Below are positions 8,150 to 16,580 of a DNA stretch of 57,423 bases, one piece after another (positions within the stretch are counted from its first letter, which is position 1; each line of letters begins with the position of its first letter). The notes beneath the pieces were generated by a model, which was given only the letters and a program-made list of their open reading frames with translations, did not search any database and had not been told where the DNA came from. A program made the position numbers and the translations under genes. Origin of the DNA: Thermoflexales bacterium (GTDB lineage Bacteria > Chloroflexota > Anaerolineae > B4-G1 > DUEL01); NCBI GenBank assembly GCA_014360895.1, contig JACIWQ010000005.1:1-57423 (forward strand). Direction: 5' to 3'.

Positions 8150-9565
8150 ATGTTGACGTTGGCGGATGTAGTAGAAGGGTTGACGGGAGTGCGGCCGTCG
8201 GCGCTGGAGCGGCGGCCGACGGAGGTGGTGGTGGACTCCCGGCTGGTCTCGCGGGACGGGCTCTTCGTCGCGCTGCGGGGGGAGCGGGCCGACGGACACG
8301 ACTACGTCCCGGACGCGCTGGCCCGGGGCGCGGCGATGGCGCTGGTCGCGCGGCCGGTGGCGGCCGACGCACCGGTGGTAGACCTGACCGTCTCCCCGCC
8401 CGCGCTGCCGGAGGATTGGGCCTTCCCCGTCCTACTGAAAGTCCCGGACCCGCTGGAGGCACTGCAGCGGCTGGCCGCCTTCTGGCGTCGCCGTCACTCC
8501 CCGCGCGTGGTCGGTATCACCGGCAGCGTGGGGAAAACGTCCACCAAAGAACTGGTCGCCGACGTCCTCTCCCGCCGGTACCGCACCCTGAAGAGCGAGA
8601 AGTCCTACAACAACGAGATCGGCCTGCCCCTGACCCTGCTCCGGCTGACGCCCGACACCGAGCGGGTGGTGCTGGAGATGGGGATGTACGACGTCGGGGA
8701 GATCGCCCACCTGGCCGAGATCGCGCTCCCGCACGTGGGCGTCGTCACCATTATCGGCCCGGTCCACCTGGAGCGGCTGGGAACAATGGAACGCATCGTC
8801 CAGGCCAAGACGGAACTGGTCCAGGCGCTGCCGCCCGCGCCGGAGGGGGTGGCGATCCTCAACTATGACGACCCCAACGTCCTGGGGATGCGCGCGGCCA
8901 CGAAGGCGCGGGTTTTCACCTACGGCCTCTCCCCCGAAGCCGACCTCTGGGCCGACGGCATTGAGGGGCTGGGCCTGGAGGGGGTCCGCTTCCGGCTCCA
9001 CTACCGGGGCGAGACCCTGCACGTCCGCATCCCGCTCCTGGGGCGGCACTCCGTCCACACCGCGCTGCGGGCGGCGGCCGTGGGCATCGTGGAGGGGCTG
9101 ACCTGGCAGGAGATTCTGGAGGGGATGTCGTCGCCGTCGTCGCAGTTGCGGCTGGTGGCGGTGCCCGGCCCGCGCGGCTCCACCATTCTGGACGACACCT
9201 ACAACGCCAGTCCGCCCTCCATGATGGCCGCGCTGAACCTGCTGGACGAACTGGAGGGGCGGAAGATCGCCGTCCTGGGGGACATGCTGGAACTGGGCGA
9301 CTACGAGCGGGAAGGGCACGAGAAGGTGGGCCTGCGGGCGATGGAGGTGGTGGACATCCTCATTACCGTCGGGCCGAGGGGGCGCATCATCGGCGAGACG
9401 GCCCTTCGCTGGGGCATGCCCGCCGACCGGGTCCACATCCTGGAGGACAACTCATCCGCCGTCCGGCTCCTGGAGGGCCTGGTCCAGCCCGGCGACATCA
9501 TCCTGGTCAAGGGCTCCCGCGCGATGCGGATGGAGGAGATTGTCAACGCCCTGAGCCAGGGGTAG
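8150..9565 (+). CDS. murF: UDP-MurNAc-tripeptide:D-Ala-D-Ala ligase
   Basis: MurF adds D-Ala-D-Ala to the UDP-MurNAc-tripeptide, the last cytoplasmic step before transfer to lipid. The 471-aa protein has the Mur ligase three-domain order. The P-loop GITGSVGKTSTKEL lies near residues 122-135, and KSYNNEIGLPLTLL and LDDTYNASPPSMMAAL are MurF-specific. ATG 8150 is chosen because MLTLADVVEGLTG matches the family start and GAGAGG lies about 8 nt upstream; earlier in-frame codons fall in the repeat. The overall match is complete. Confidence 0.95.
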   Translation: MLTLADVVEGLTGVRPSALERRPTEVVVDSRLVSRDGLFVALRGERADGHDYVPDALARGAAMALVARPVAADAPVVDLTVSPPALPEDWAFPVLLKVPDPLEALQRLAAFWRRRHSPRVVGITGSVGKTSTKELVADVLSRRYRTLKSEKSYNNEIGLPLTLLRLTPDTERVVLEMGMYDVGEIAHLAEIALPHVGVVTIIGPVHLERLGTMERIVQAKTELVQALPPAPEGVAILNYDDPNVLGMRAATKARVFTYGLSPEADLWADGIEGLGLEGVRFRLHYRGETLHVRIPLLGRHSVHTALRAAAVGIVEGLTWQEILEGMSSPSSQLRLVAVPGPRGSTILDDTYNASPPSMMAALNLLDELEGRKIAVLGDMLELGDYEREGHEKVGLRAMEVVDILITVGPRGRIIGETALRWGMPADRVHILEDNSSAVRLLEGLVQPGDIILVKGSRAMRMEEIVNALSQG

Positions 9566-9566
9566 C

Positions 9567-9672
9567 GGGAAGCCGGAAGCCGGAAGTGGGAAGTCGGAAG
9601 TAGGAAGTCGGAAGTAGGAAGTAGGAAGCCGGAAGCACGGAATACGCAATACGCAACACGCAACACGTAACG
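9567..9672. repeat. Heptamer tandem repeat tract (GGAAGTC type)
   Basis: About nine degenerate 7-bp units of CGGAAGY/AGGAAGT type fill 9569-9632. A second heptamer series (ACGCAAY/ACGTAAC) follows at about 9640-9672 and runs to the base before the mraY ATG. No gene or ribosome site can be separated from the repeat here. Confidence 0.85.
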
Positions 9673-10671
9673 ATGGATTTCGCTCTGATTCTCGCCAGTA
9701 TCTCCTTTCTCCTGACCGTCGGGTGGGGGCCGCTGCTGATCCGGCTGCTGCGCCGCTACGGCATCGGCAAGCGCATCCGCATTGATGGCCCCAGCGGCCA
9801 CCAGGTCAAACTGGGCACGCCCACGATGGGCGGGCTGATGATCGTCGTGCCGGTGCTCCTCATCACCCTGGGGCTGAACATCTACAACCTGATCCAGCGG
9901 AACCTGGTGGGGCGGTCCATTCTGGTCCCGCTGGGGGTGATGCTGATCTACGCCCTCATCGGCGCGGTGGACGACCTGGCGGGCGTGCGCGGGGTCCGGC
10001 AGGGGGAGGGGCTGACGGCCCGTCAGAAGATGGCGGTGGAAATCCTGCTGACCTTCGGGATCGCACTGGTGCTCCACTTCGGCCTGGGCCTGCGCAGCAT
10101 CGCGATCCCGGGGGTCCCGCAGAAAATAGAGATCGGCCTCTTCTACATCCCGGTGGCGATGTTCGTCATCATCGGCGCGTCCAACGCCATGAATTTCACG
10201 GATGGGCTGGACGGGCTGGCGGGCATCATCGCCGCCAGCACCTTTCTGGCCTACGGGGTCATCGCCTACCTGCAGGGGCAGATTTACCTGGTCCGCTTCT
10301 GCTTCACCGTCGTGGGGGCCTGCTTCGCGTTTCTCTGGTACAACGCCCACCCGGCCCAGTTGTTCATGGGCGACACGGGGAGCCTGGCCCTGGGGGCCAC
10401 CCTGGGAGTCGTTGCGCTGATGACCGGTCAGTGGCTGATTCTGCCAGTGGTGGCGCTGGTGCCGGTGGCGGAGGTCCTCTCGGTCATCATCCAGGTCTCG
10501 TACTTCAAGTACACCAAACGGCGCTACGGGCAGGGGCGGCGGGTCTTCAAGATGGCGCCGCTCCACCACCACTTTGAACTCCTGGGCTGGTCGGAGACCC
10601 AGGTCGTCCAGCGGTTCTGGCTGGTCCAGTTGATGGCGGCGATGGCAGGTGTCGCGCTGGCGCTGCTGTAG
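9673..10671 (+). CDS. mraY: Phospho-MurNAc-pentapeptide transferase
   Basis: MraY is an integral membrane enzyme that transfers phospho-MurNAc-pentapeptide to undecaprenyl phosphate, forming lipid I. The 332-aa sequence has about ten membrane helices and the diagnostic motifs: the aspartate pair GAVDDLAGV, NAMNFTDGLDGLA, FMGDTGSLALGA and the histidine motif MAPLHHHFELLGW. ATG 9673 follows directly on a heptamer repeat with no Shine-Dalgarno sequence, so translation initiation is unusual. Foreign modules separate it from murD. Confidence 0.96.
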   Translation: MDFALILASISFLLTVGWGPLLIRLLRRYGIGKRIRIDGPSGHQVKLGTPTMGGLMIVVPVLLITLGLNIYNLIQRNLVGRSILVPLGVMLIYALIGAVDDLAGVRGVRQGEGLTARQKMAVEILLTFGIALVLHFGLGLRSIAIPGVPQKIEIGLFYIPVAMFVIIGASNAMNFTDGLDGLAGIIAASTFLAYGVIAYLQGQIYLVRFCFTVVGACFAFLWYNAHPAQLFMGDTGSLALGATLGVVALMTGQWLILPVVALVPVAEVLSVIIQVSYFKYTKRRYGQGRRVFKMAPLHHHFELLGWSETQVVQRFWLVQLMAAMAGVALALL

Positions 10672-10711
10672 AGACGGGGGTCGGCGCGGAGAATGCGAAG
10701 TTTAGGGTGGA

Positions 10712-10748
10712 TTGCCCATTGTGGCTACCTGATGTATAATGTAGCCAC
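10712..10748 (+). promoter_or_regulatory. Promoter with flanking 8-bp palindrome, operator of the Phd/VapC pair
   Basis: TTGCCC (10712-10717) and TATAAT (10735-10740) are 17 bp apart. GTGGCTAC (10721-10728) and GTAGCCAC (10741-10748) form a perfect inverted repeat that brackets the -10 box. This is where an autoregulating antitoxin would bind. Confidence 0.75.
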
Positions 10749-10766
10749 GAAATGCGAGGGTGGGCT

Positions 10767-11060
10767 ATGGAATCCGTAGGTGTGCGGGAGTTAAAGAACC
10801 GGTTGGGGTACTACCTGCGGGCGATCCGGCAAGGGAAGAGTTTCGTGGTGACGGACCGGGGGAAGCCCGTGGCCCGGCTGGTGCCGGTGGGGCCGGTTGA
10901 AGAGGGAAGATGGCCGCCGGGCCTGGAGAAGAAGTTGTGGGAACTGGCCGCAGAGGGCCTGCTGGACTGGACAGGCGAGCCCGCGCGGCTTCCGGAGCCG
11001 ATAGCGGTCAATCGGGGACCGGGGCTCCTGAGCGAACTGGTGGTGGAAGGACGGGAATGA
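10767..11060 (+). CDS. Phd/YefM-family antitoxin
   Basis: The 97-aa protein begins MESVGVRELKNRLGYYLR and continues with SFVVTDRGKPVARLVPV, the DNA-binding Phd/YefM fold. The C-terminal half (ELAAEGLLDW onward) is the usual flexible toxin-neutralising tail. ATG 10767 is preferred over ATG 10752 because the family starts at MESVG/MKTVG-like sequences and GAGGGTGGG precedes it. Its stop overlaps the toxin start (ATGA, 11057-11060). The perfect palindrome around its -10 box suggests autorepression. It is foreign to a cell-wall cluster and sits between mraY and murD. Confidence 0.88.
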   Translation: MESVGVRELKNRLGYYLRAIRQGKSFVVTDRGKPVARLVPVGPVEEGRWPPGLEKKLWELAAEGLLDWTGEPARLPEPIAVNRGPGLLSELVVEGRE

Positions 11061-11497
11061 TCCTCTACGCCGACACCAGCGCGCTGGTCAAGTTGTTCGT
11101 CGCGGAGGAGGGCTCCGATGCAACGCACGACCTGTTCCGGCAGGCTTCGTTGCTGGGAACCAGCGTCCTGGCCCGCGCGGAACTGGAGGCGGCACTGGCC
11201 CGAGCGGTGCGCCGGGGGTTGATTCGGGACGAAGATGGACTGGACGCCCGGCGGAGGCTGGAAATCGTCTGGCCGACGTGGGTCCGTATCGCGGTGGACG
11301 AGCGGTTGGTCGCGCGGGCTGGGGCGCTGGCCTGGGAATATGGCCTGCGGGGATACGACGCCGTCCACCTGGCTGCCGCGCTGGTTTGGCAGGAGCGGAT
11401 AGGGTATCCCGTTGTGGTAGCAACCTTTGACAGCGAATTGGGGGAGGCGGCCCGCCAGGCCAGCTTGGAGGTATGGCCGGCGGCGGGACTCAAATAA
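11057..11497 (+). CDS. vapC: PIN-domain ribonuclease toxin (VapC family)
   Basis: The 146-aa PIN domain carries the four acidic metal-binding residues D6 (MILYADTSALVK), E42, D101 (GYDAVHLAAAL) and D125 (TFDSEL). VapC toxins cut tRNA or rRNA and are held inactive by the partner antitoxin encoded directly upstream. The start ATG 11057 overlaps the antitoxin stop, and the first strand of the PIN fold begins right there. No truncation is seen, so the module looks functional. The RNA target cannot be inferred. Confidence 0.92.
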   Translation: MILYADTSALVKLFVAEEGSDATHDLFRQASLLGTSVLARAELEAALARAVRRGLIRDEDGLDARRRLEIVWPTWVRIAVDERLVARAGALAWEYGLRGYDAVHLAAALVWQERIGYPVVVATFDSELGEAARQASLEVWPAAGLK

Positions 11498-11583
11498 AGC
11501 GTCCCATCCAGGCTGACAGCCTGCACTGCGCTATACCGCCGGCCGCCGGGCCCCGGTAGGTCGGTCTCTGGTGGGGGGATAAT

Positions 11584-11612
11584 TTGTCCGGTTCGGGAAA
11601 CGGGTGTATACT
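11584..11612 (+). promoter_or_regulatory. Promoter of the AbrB/PIN pair
   Basis: TTGTCC (11584-11589) and TATACT (11607-11612) are 17 bp apart, about 45 nt upstream of the AbrB-type gene. The second toxin-antitoxin pair therefore has its own promoter. Confidence 0.65.
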
Positions 11613-11656
11613 GCAGAAAATCCGTCATCACAGAAATGCAGACAAAGGGTGATGCG

Positions 11657-11935
11657 ATGAATGCAACGGTTCAGGTGCGACAGCGAGGGACGTTGACCCT
11701 GCCCGCCGAACTGCGGGAGAAGTACGGCATCCGACCCGGCGATACGTTTCGCCTGGTGGACCTGGACGGGATTTTCGTCCTCACGCCGATGGTGCCGATG
11801 GTGCCGGAACTGGCCCGGGAGATTGAGCGGATGCGGCTGGAGGCCGGGCTGAGCATAGAGGACCTGCTGGCGGGTCTGCGAGAGCAGCGGGAGCGATACT
11901 ACCGGGAAAAATATGCCGCCCGTCAGGCCGTCTAA
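11657..11935 (+). CDS. AbrB/MazE-type antitoxin
   Basis: The 92-aa protein has an N-terminal SpoVT-AbrB domain (residues 1-45: VQVRQRGTLTLPAELREKYG, RPGDTFRLVDLDG) and an acidic/basic helical tail. It pairs with the PIN gene that overlaps its last 23 nt, so it is an antitoxin that probably represses its own promoter. ATG 11657 has AAGGGTG about 8 nt upstream; ATG 11636 would add seven residues outside the fold. Confidence 0.88.
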   Translation: MNATVQVRQRGTLTLPAELREKYGIRPGDTFRLVDLDGIFVLTPMVPMVPELAREIERMRLEAGLSIEDLLAGLREQRERYYREKYAARQAV

Positions 11936-12368
11936 ACCGCGAGTGTTTGTAGATGCAGACGTTCTCTTCGCCGGGGCAGCGGGGCCGGGCGAGCACGGGG
12001 CCAGCCTGCTGGTCCTGCGGATGGCGGAAATCACGCTGATAGAGGCTCTGACCTCGCAGCAGGCGGTGACGGAGGCGGAGAGGAATCTGGCGGAGAAATT
12101 GCCCCAGGCCCTGCCGGCCTTTCAGATGATTGTCCGCCGTTGCCTGCGGGTGGTCTCGGACCCGGAGCCGGAGGAACTGGAGCCCTACGCGGGCCTGGCC
12201 GACCCTGAGGACTTGCCCATTCTGGTCGCGGCGGTACGGGAAGAGTGTTCCTGGCTGGTGACCTTCAACGTCCGGCACTTCCAGCCCGGACATCCTTCGG
12301 TGACGGTGCTCCGGCCAGGGGAGTTCATCGTCCGGGTCCGGGAGATGCTGGCGATGATGGGGACATAA
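11913..12368 (+). CDS. PIN-domain toxin, second pair
   Basis: The 151-aa PIN-like protein starts with PRVFVDADVLFAG (D14, D16), with later acidic positions E54/E56 and D97/D100 (LADPEDLPILVAA). The last strand reads VTFNVRHF, with N119 where many PIN domains have Asp. It resembles the PIN_3 group more than classical VapC. It is most likely an RNase toxin neutralised by the overlapping AbrB-type protein. No strong ribosome site is visible, in keeping with translational coupling. Confidence 0.83.
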   Translation: MPPVRPSKPRVFVDADVLFAGAAGPGEHGASLLVLRMAEITLIEALTSQQAVTEAERNLAEKLPQALPAFQMIVRRCLRVVSDPEPEELEPYAGLADPEDLPILVAAVREECSWLVTFNVRHFQPGHPSVTVLRPGEFIVRVREMLAMMGT

Positions 12369-12389
12369 ACAACGACCCAGGGAGGAACG

Positions 12390-12626
12390 ATGATGACGAC
12401 AAACTCCGGCCTTCTCTGGTTTGACGACAACCCCTATCGGGGGGTCACCGAAAAGGTCCGGCGGGCGGTGGCCCGCTACCAGCAGAAGTACGGGCAGCGC
12501 CCGACGGCCTGCTTTGTCCATCCCAGCCTGCTGGGCGGGAACGGCCACGCCCGACCGATACGGGTCGGCGAGGTGGAAGTCTACCCGTCCCGCGCCGTCC
12601 TGCCCGATCATATCTGGGTGAAATGA
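12390..12626 (+). CDS. Small uncharacterised protein, 78 aa
   Basis: The protein reads LLWFDDNPYRGVTEKVRRAV, then ARYQQKYGQRPTACFVHPSL, and ends in SRAVLPDHIWVK. It has no membrane segment or signal peptide. I recall similar small proteins in Chloroflexota genomes but know no function. AGGGAGGA (12379-12386) just upstream is an excellent ribosome site, so it is surely translated. It sits between the toxin-antitoxin pairs and murD, 21 nt after the PIN gene, and may be part of the same inserted segment. Confidence 0.75.
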   Translation: MMTTNSGLLWFDDNPYRGVTEKVRRAVARYQQKYGQRPTACFVHPSLLGGNGHARPIRVGEVEVYPSRAVLPDHIWVK

Positions 12627-12740
12627 CGGAATACGGAATGACGGAATGGCAAATGACAGAATGACAGAATGACGGAATGACAGAATGACGGAATAACGGA
12701 ATGAGTCAATTCGCGTCTCATCTGCGTTCATCTGCGTCCG
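12625..12740. repeat. 8-bp tandem repeat (ATGACRGA) running into the murD start
   Basis: After the small gene, degenerate ATGACAGA/ATGACGGA units fill about 12627-12705, followed by a TCTGCGTTCA/TCTGCGTCCG pair (12721-12740). The murD ATG lies inside the tract, so residues 2-14 of MurD are repeat-encoded. Confidence 0.85.
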
Positions 12741-14158
12741 ATAGTGCGACCCGGGACCTGGACGGGAAGCGGGTGGTGGTGCTGGGGCTGGCCCGGCAGG
12801 GGGTGGCGATGGCCCGCTTCCTGGCCCGCGCGGGCGCCCGGGTCACCGTCTCCGACCTGAAGACGAAGGCGGAACTGGCCGACGCCGTCGCCGCGCTGGC
12901 CGACCTGCCCGTCCGCTATGTGTTGGGCGACCACCCGATGTCGCTCCTGCGGGGGACCGACCTCATCTGCGTGAGCGGCGGGGTGCCGCTGGACATCCCG
13001 CTGCTGGTGGAGGCCCGGAAGAAGGGCATCCCGCTGGTGAGCGACGCGCAGTTGTTCCTGGAGCGCTGCCCCGCGACGGTGGTCGGCATCACCGGCTCCG
13101 CAGGCAAGACGACGACCACCGCGCTGGTGGGGGAGATGTGCCGGGCCGCCGGGCGCCGAACCTGGGTCGGCGGCAACATCGGCAACCCGCTCTTGGACGA
13201 CCTGGAGCACATCGCGCCCGACGACCTGGTGGTGATGGAACTCTCCAGTTTCCAACTGGAACTGGTGACGGTGAGCCCGCCGGTGGCCGCGGTGCTCAAC
13301 ATCACGCCCAACCACCTGGACCGGCACAAGACGATGGAGGCGTACATCGCGGCCAAGCGGCGCATCGTCGCTTTCCAAAAGCCGGAGGATTGGGCCGTCC
13401 TGGGGTTTGACGACGCCAACGCGCGGGCGCTGGCGCTGGAGACGCCGGCCCGGGTGGTCTTCTTCAGCGGCGGGGCGCAGGTGGACCGGGGCGCCTACAA
13501 GACCAACGGCCTGCTGGCCCTGCGACTGGGGGAAGCCGAGGAGGTCATCTGCCGCCGGGAGGAGGTCCGGCTCCGGGGCGACCACAACCTGCTGAACGTC
13601 CTGGCGGCCTGCGCGCTGGCGGGGGTCGTCGGCGTGCCCGTGGAGGCGATGCGGCAGGTCATCCGGACCTTCGCCGGGGTGGAGCACCGGCTGGAGTTCG
13701 TCCGGGAGTGGCGCGGGGTCCAGTGGTACGACGACTCTATCGCCACCGCGCCGGAGCGGGTGGTGGCAGCCCTGCGGTCGTTCAGCGAGCCCATCGTCCT
13801 GCTGGCCGGGGGGCGGGATAAGAAACTGCCCTGGGAGGAGTTCGCGCAGGAGGCCGTGGGGCGAGTCCGCTACCTCATCACCTTCGGCGAGGCCGGGGAG
13901 ATGATTGCGGGCAAGGTGGAAGAGGCGGCGCGGGTCGCTCCGGGACGTCTGGAGGGAATCCAGCGGGTGCGCACGCTGGAGGAGGCGGTAGAGGCCGCTG
14001 CGCGGGTCGCCCGCCCGGGGGACGTGGTGCTCCTCTCCCCCGGCGGGACCAGTTTTGACGCCTTCCGGGACTTCGCCGAGCGCGGCGACCGGTTTAAGGA
14101 ATTGGTGCGGAGTTTAACCGCCGAGGACGCAGAGGGCGCAGAGGAAATAAAGAGGTGA
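12701..14158 (+). CDS. murD: UDP-MurNAc-L-alanine:D-glutamate ligase
   Basis: MurD adds D-glutamate to UDP-MurNAc-L-Ala. The 485-aa protein shows the N-terminal Rossmann motif GKRVVVLGLARQG, the ATP loop GITGSAGKTTTTALV (about 129-143), MELSSFQLE, LNITPNHLDRH, WYDDSIATAPE and LLAGGRDKKLPW, all family hallmarks. The first 20 residues (FASHLRSSASDS) and the last 15 (TAEDAEGAEEIKR) come from flanking repeats rather than from the family. No alternative in-frame ATG or GTG lies nearer the conserved GKRV. An 8-bp repeat tract separates it from the preceding insert. Confidence 0.95.
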   Translation: MSQFASHLRSSASDSATRDLDGKRVVVLGLARQGVAMARFLARAGARVTVSDLKTKAELADAVAALADLPVRYVLGDHPMSLLRGTDLICVSGGVPLDIPLLVEARKKGIPLVSDAQLFLERCPATVVGITGSAGKTTTTALVGEMCRAAGRRTWVGGNIGNPLLDDLEHIAPDDLVVMELSSFQLELVTVSPPVAAVLNITPNHLDRHKTMEAYIAAKRRIVAFQKPEDWAVLGFDDANARALALETPARVVFFSGGAQVDRGAYKTNGLLALRLGEAEEVICRREEVRLRGDHNLLNVLAACALAGVVGVPVEAMRQVIRTFAGVEHRLEFVREWRGVQWYDDSIATAPERVVAALRSFSEPIVLLAGGRDKKLPWEEFAQEAVGRVRYLITFGEAGEMIAGKVEEAARVAPGRLEGIQRVRTLEEAVEAAARVARPGDVVLLSPGGTSFDAFRDFAERGDRFKELVRSLTAEDAEGAEEIKR

Positions 14159-14279
14159 CTCTGCGTTGCTCTGCGCTCTCTGCGGTGAATGAACCGCAAA
14201 GAACACAGAGGGCGCAGAGGAAATGAAATAAAAAAATAAGTTAGAATCTCCGGGTCCTCTGCGCTCTCCGCGGTGAGAT
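14117..14279. repeat. Two hairpin repeats of the CCGCAGAG/CTCTGCGG family between murD and ftsW
   Basis: The first copy (about 14117-14189) has a left arm of 9-bp CGCAGAGGG-type steps and a right arm of CTCTGCG steps; it overlaps the murD C-terminus. The second (about 14190-14279) has a longer AT-rich centre and ends at GCGGTGAG, just before ftsW. Confidence 0.85.
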
Positions 14280-14281
14280 AC

Positions 14282-15457
14282 ATGAGAGAGTCGCGTCCAC
14301 CCGATTATCTGCTGATGCTGGCGACGGCCGCCCTGGTCCTGCTGGGGCTGCTGATGGTCTACAGCACGACCTTTGACTGGGGCTACGGCGAGTACGGCGA
14401 TCCGCTCTACTGGCTCAAGCAGCAGGTCCTGTGGCTGGTCATCGGGGCCGCCGTGGCCGTGGTGCTGGCCCGGACGGATTATATGCTCTGGCGGGACTGG
14501 GCGGTGCCCCTCCTGGGCGGGACGCTGGTCCTGCTCCTGCTGGTCCTGGTCGTCGGGCGGCCGCAGTGGGGGGCCCAGCGCTCCCTGTTGGGGGGCTCCG
14601 TCCAGCCGGCGGAACTGGCGAAGGTCGCGACGGTGGTCTACGCGGCCGCGTGGGCCTCGTCCAAAGGGGAGCGCATCCGCGACCTCTCCTACGGCCTGAT
14701 TCCCTTCTCCGTCTGGATGGGGGTGGTGGCGGGACTGGTGGCCCTGCAGCCGGACCTGAGCGCGATGGCCGTCCTGGTCTTTGCCGGGTTCCTGGTCTTC
14801 TTCCTCTCCGGCGCGCACATCGGGCAGTTGTTCGTCGCCGGGCTGATGGGCGCCGTCGTCTTCTGGGGGCTGATTACCGTCTACCCGCACGCGCACGAGC
14901 GGTTTGAGGCCTTCCTGGCCGGGCTGAAGGACCCGTCGCTCCTGCCGTACCACCCGCAGCAGGCCCTCTACGCGCTGGCCAGCGGCGGCCTCTTCGGCGT
15001 GGGCCTGGGGGAGGGACGGGTGAAGTTCTACCTGCCCGCCGCCCACACCGACGCGGTCTTCGCCGTCGTCGGGGAGGAGTTGGGGCTGGTCGGGTGCCTG
15101 CTGGTGGTCGGGCTCTTCGGCGTCCTGGCCTGGCGGGGGTTCCGCATCGCGCTGCGCGCGAAGGACAGTTTCGGCGGACTCCTGGCCGCCGGGCTGACGG
15201 GGCTCCTGGTCTTCCAGGCGTTGCTGAACATGGGCGTCATCGCGTCGCTGCTGCCCTTCACCGGGACCAATCTGCCCTTTATCAGCAAGGGCGGCTCGTC
15301 GCTGGTGAGTTCGCTGGCGGCCGTGGGGCTCCTGGAGAGCGTCGCGCGGGGGCGCCCGCCTCGCCGCTGGAAGGGGGAGGAAACGCAACCGCAAAGAGCG
15401 CAGAGGGCGCAAAAGGAAACCAGAAATTCTTCGCGGTCTTTGCGTCCTTTGCGGTGA
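14282..15457 (+). CDS. ftsW: Septal peptidoglycan glycosyltransferase FtsW (SEDS family)
   Basis: FtsW polymerises lipid II into glycan strands at the septum with FtsI. The 391-aa protein has about ten membrane helices. SEDS signatures are present: RSLLGGSVQPAELAK, the motif with the essential acidic residue VGEELGLVG, and LPFTGTNLPFISKGGSSL. ATG 14282 is preferred over an in-frame GTG at 14273, which lies in the repeat arm. The last 28 residues (from PQRAQRAQ) are encoded by a hairpin repeat and are absent from family members. Confidence 0.95.
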   Translation: MRESRPPDYLLMLATAALVLLGLLMVYSTTFDWGYGEYGDPLYWLKQQVLWLVIGAAVAVVLARTDYMLWRDWAVPLLGGTLVLLLLVLVVGRPQWGAQRSLLGGSVQPAELAKVATVVYAAAWASSKGERIRDLSYGLIPFSVWMGVVAGLVALQPDLSAMAVLVFAGFLVFFLSGAHIGQLFVAGLMGAVVFWGLITVYPHAHERFEAFLAGLKDPSLLPYHPQQALYALASGGLFGVGLGEGRVKFYLPAAHTDAVFAVVGEELGLVGCLLVVGLFGVLAWRGFRIALRAKDSFGGLLAAGLTGLLVFQALLNMGVIASLLPFTGTNLPFISKGGSSLVSSLAAVGLLESVARGRPPRRWKGEETQPQRAQRAQKETRNSSRSLRPLR

Positions 15458-15458
15458 G
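15387..15458. repeat. Hairpin repeat forming the ftsW 3' end
   Basis: The left arm AACCGCAAAGAGCGCAGAG and right arm CTTTGCGTCCTTTGCGGT are complementary, with 9-bp steps. It lies inside the ftsW coding end and stops 13 bp before murG, where it also takes the place of a ribosome site. Confidence 0.88.
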
Positions 15459-15470
15459 TAAGGAAGCGCG

Positions 15471-16580
15471 ATGTTTCTCTGGATAGCCGGAGGGGGGACA
15501 GGCGGGCACGTCTATCCGGGGCTGGCGGTCCTGCAGGCGCTGCAGGGCCGGGGGCCGGTGGAGGTGCTCTACGTCGGCGGCCGGGGGAGCGTGGAGGAGC
15601 GGCTGGTCGCCCAGGCGGGGCTCCCCTTCGCCGGGATTCCGGCCGGGGGCGTGCACGGACTGGCACCCTGGCGGGCCGCAGTCAACCTGATCAAACTGGC
15701 GCGGGGGTTTCTGGAAGCGCTGCGACTGGGCCGTCGGCGCCGGCCGGACGCGCTCTTCGTCACCGGCGGGTACGCCAGCGTGCCCGTCGCGCTGGCGGCG
15801 TGGGCCCTGCGGGTGCCCATTCTGCTCTACCTGCCGGACATTGAGCCCGGGCTGGCGGTGCGGTTCATCGCCCGCCTGGCGACCCGCATCGGGGTCACCG
15901 TGGAGGATTCCCGGGCCTTCCTGCCCGCCCACAAGGTCGTGGTGACGGGCTACCCGGTCCGGCCCGAGTTCGCCGGAATAGACCGGGCGGCGGCCCGGCA
16001 GGCGCTGGGGCTGCCGGAGGGGGAGCTCGTGCTCCTGGTTTTCGGGGGGAGCACCGGGGCCCGGAGCATCAACCAGGCCGTGGTGGAGAATCTGGAGGCA
16101 CTGCTGGAGGCAGCGCACGTGCTCCACGTCACTGGGGAGCGGGACTGGCCGTGGGTGGAAAGTGGCATTCGTAGCGCAAGATTCACCGGACGTCGCTATC
16201 ACCCGTACCCGTACCTGCACGGGGCGGCGATGGGGCAGGCGTTGGCGGCGGCGGACCTGGCCGTCTGCCGGGCGGGAGCGTCCACCCTGGGGGAATTGCC
16301 CTACTTTGGCCTGCCCGCCGTCCTGGTCCCGTACCCATACGCCTGGCGCTACCAGCGGGTGAACGCCCAGTGGCTGGCCTCGCGCGGCGCGGCGGTCGTC
16401 CTGGAGGACGCGCGGCTGAAGGAGGACCTGGTTCCGACGGTGCGGTCGCTTCTGGGAGACCCGGCGCGACTGGCCGAAATGCGGGCCCGCGCGGCGGCCC
16501 TGGCCCATCCCGACGCGGCGGAGAGGCTGGCTGCGATGCTGGTTGAGTTCCAGAAGGACGATGCAAAGGGGGCGGCATGA
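15471..16580 (+). CDS. murG: Lipid II synthase MurG (GlcNAc transferase)
   Basis: MurG transfers GlcNAc from UDP-GlcNAc to lipid I at the inner face of the membrane. The 369-aa GT28 protein has the N-terminal glycine loop GGGTGGHVYPG (7-17), FGGSTGARSINQAV at the start of the second domain, and the UDP-GlcNAc site CRAGASTLGELPYFGLPAVL followed by YQRVNA. The start lies 12 nt after a repeat arm and shows only AAGGA-like purines upstream. It overlaps the next gene as ATGA (16577-16580). Confidence 0.96.
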   Translation: MFLWIAGGGTGGHVYPGLAVLQALQGRGPVEVLYVGGRGSVEERLVAQAGLPFAGIPAGGVHGLAPWRAAVNLIKLARGFLEALRLGRRRRPDALFVTGGYASVPVALAAWALRVPILLYLPDIEPGLAVRFIARLATRIGVTVEDSRAFLPAHKVVVTGYPVRPEFAGIDRAAARQALGLPEGELVLLVFGGSTGARSINQAVVENLEALLEAAHVLHVTGERDWPWVESGIRSARFTGRRYHPYPYLHGAAMGQALAAADLAVCRAGASTLGELPYFGLPAVLVPYPYAWRYQRVNAQWLASRGAAVVLEDARLKEDLVPTVRSLLGDPARLAEMRARAAALAHPDAAERLAAMLVEFQKDDAKGAA

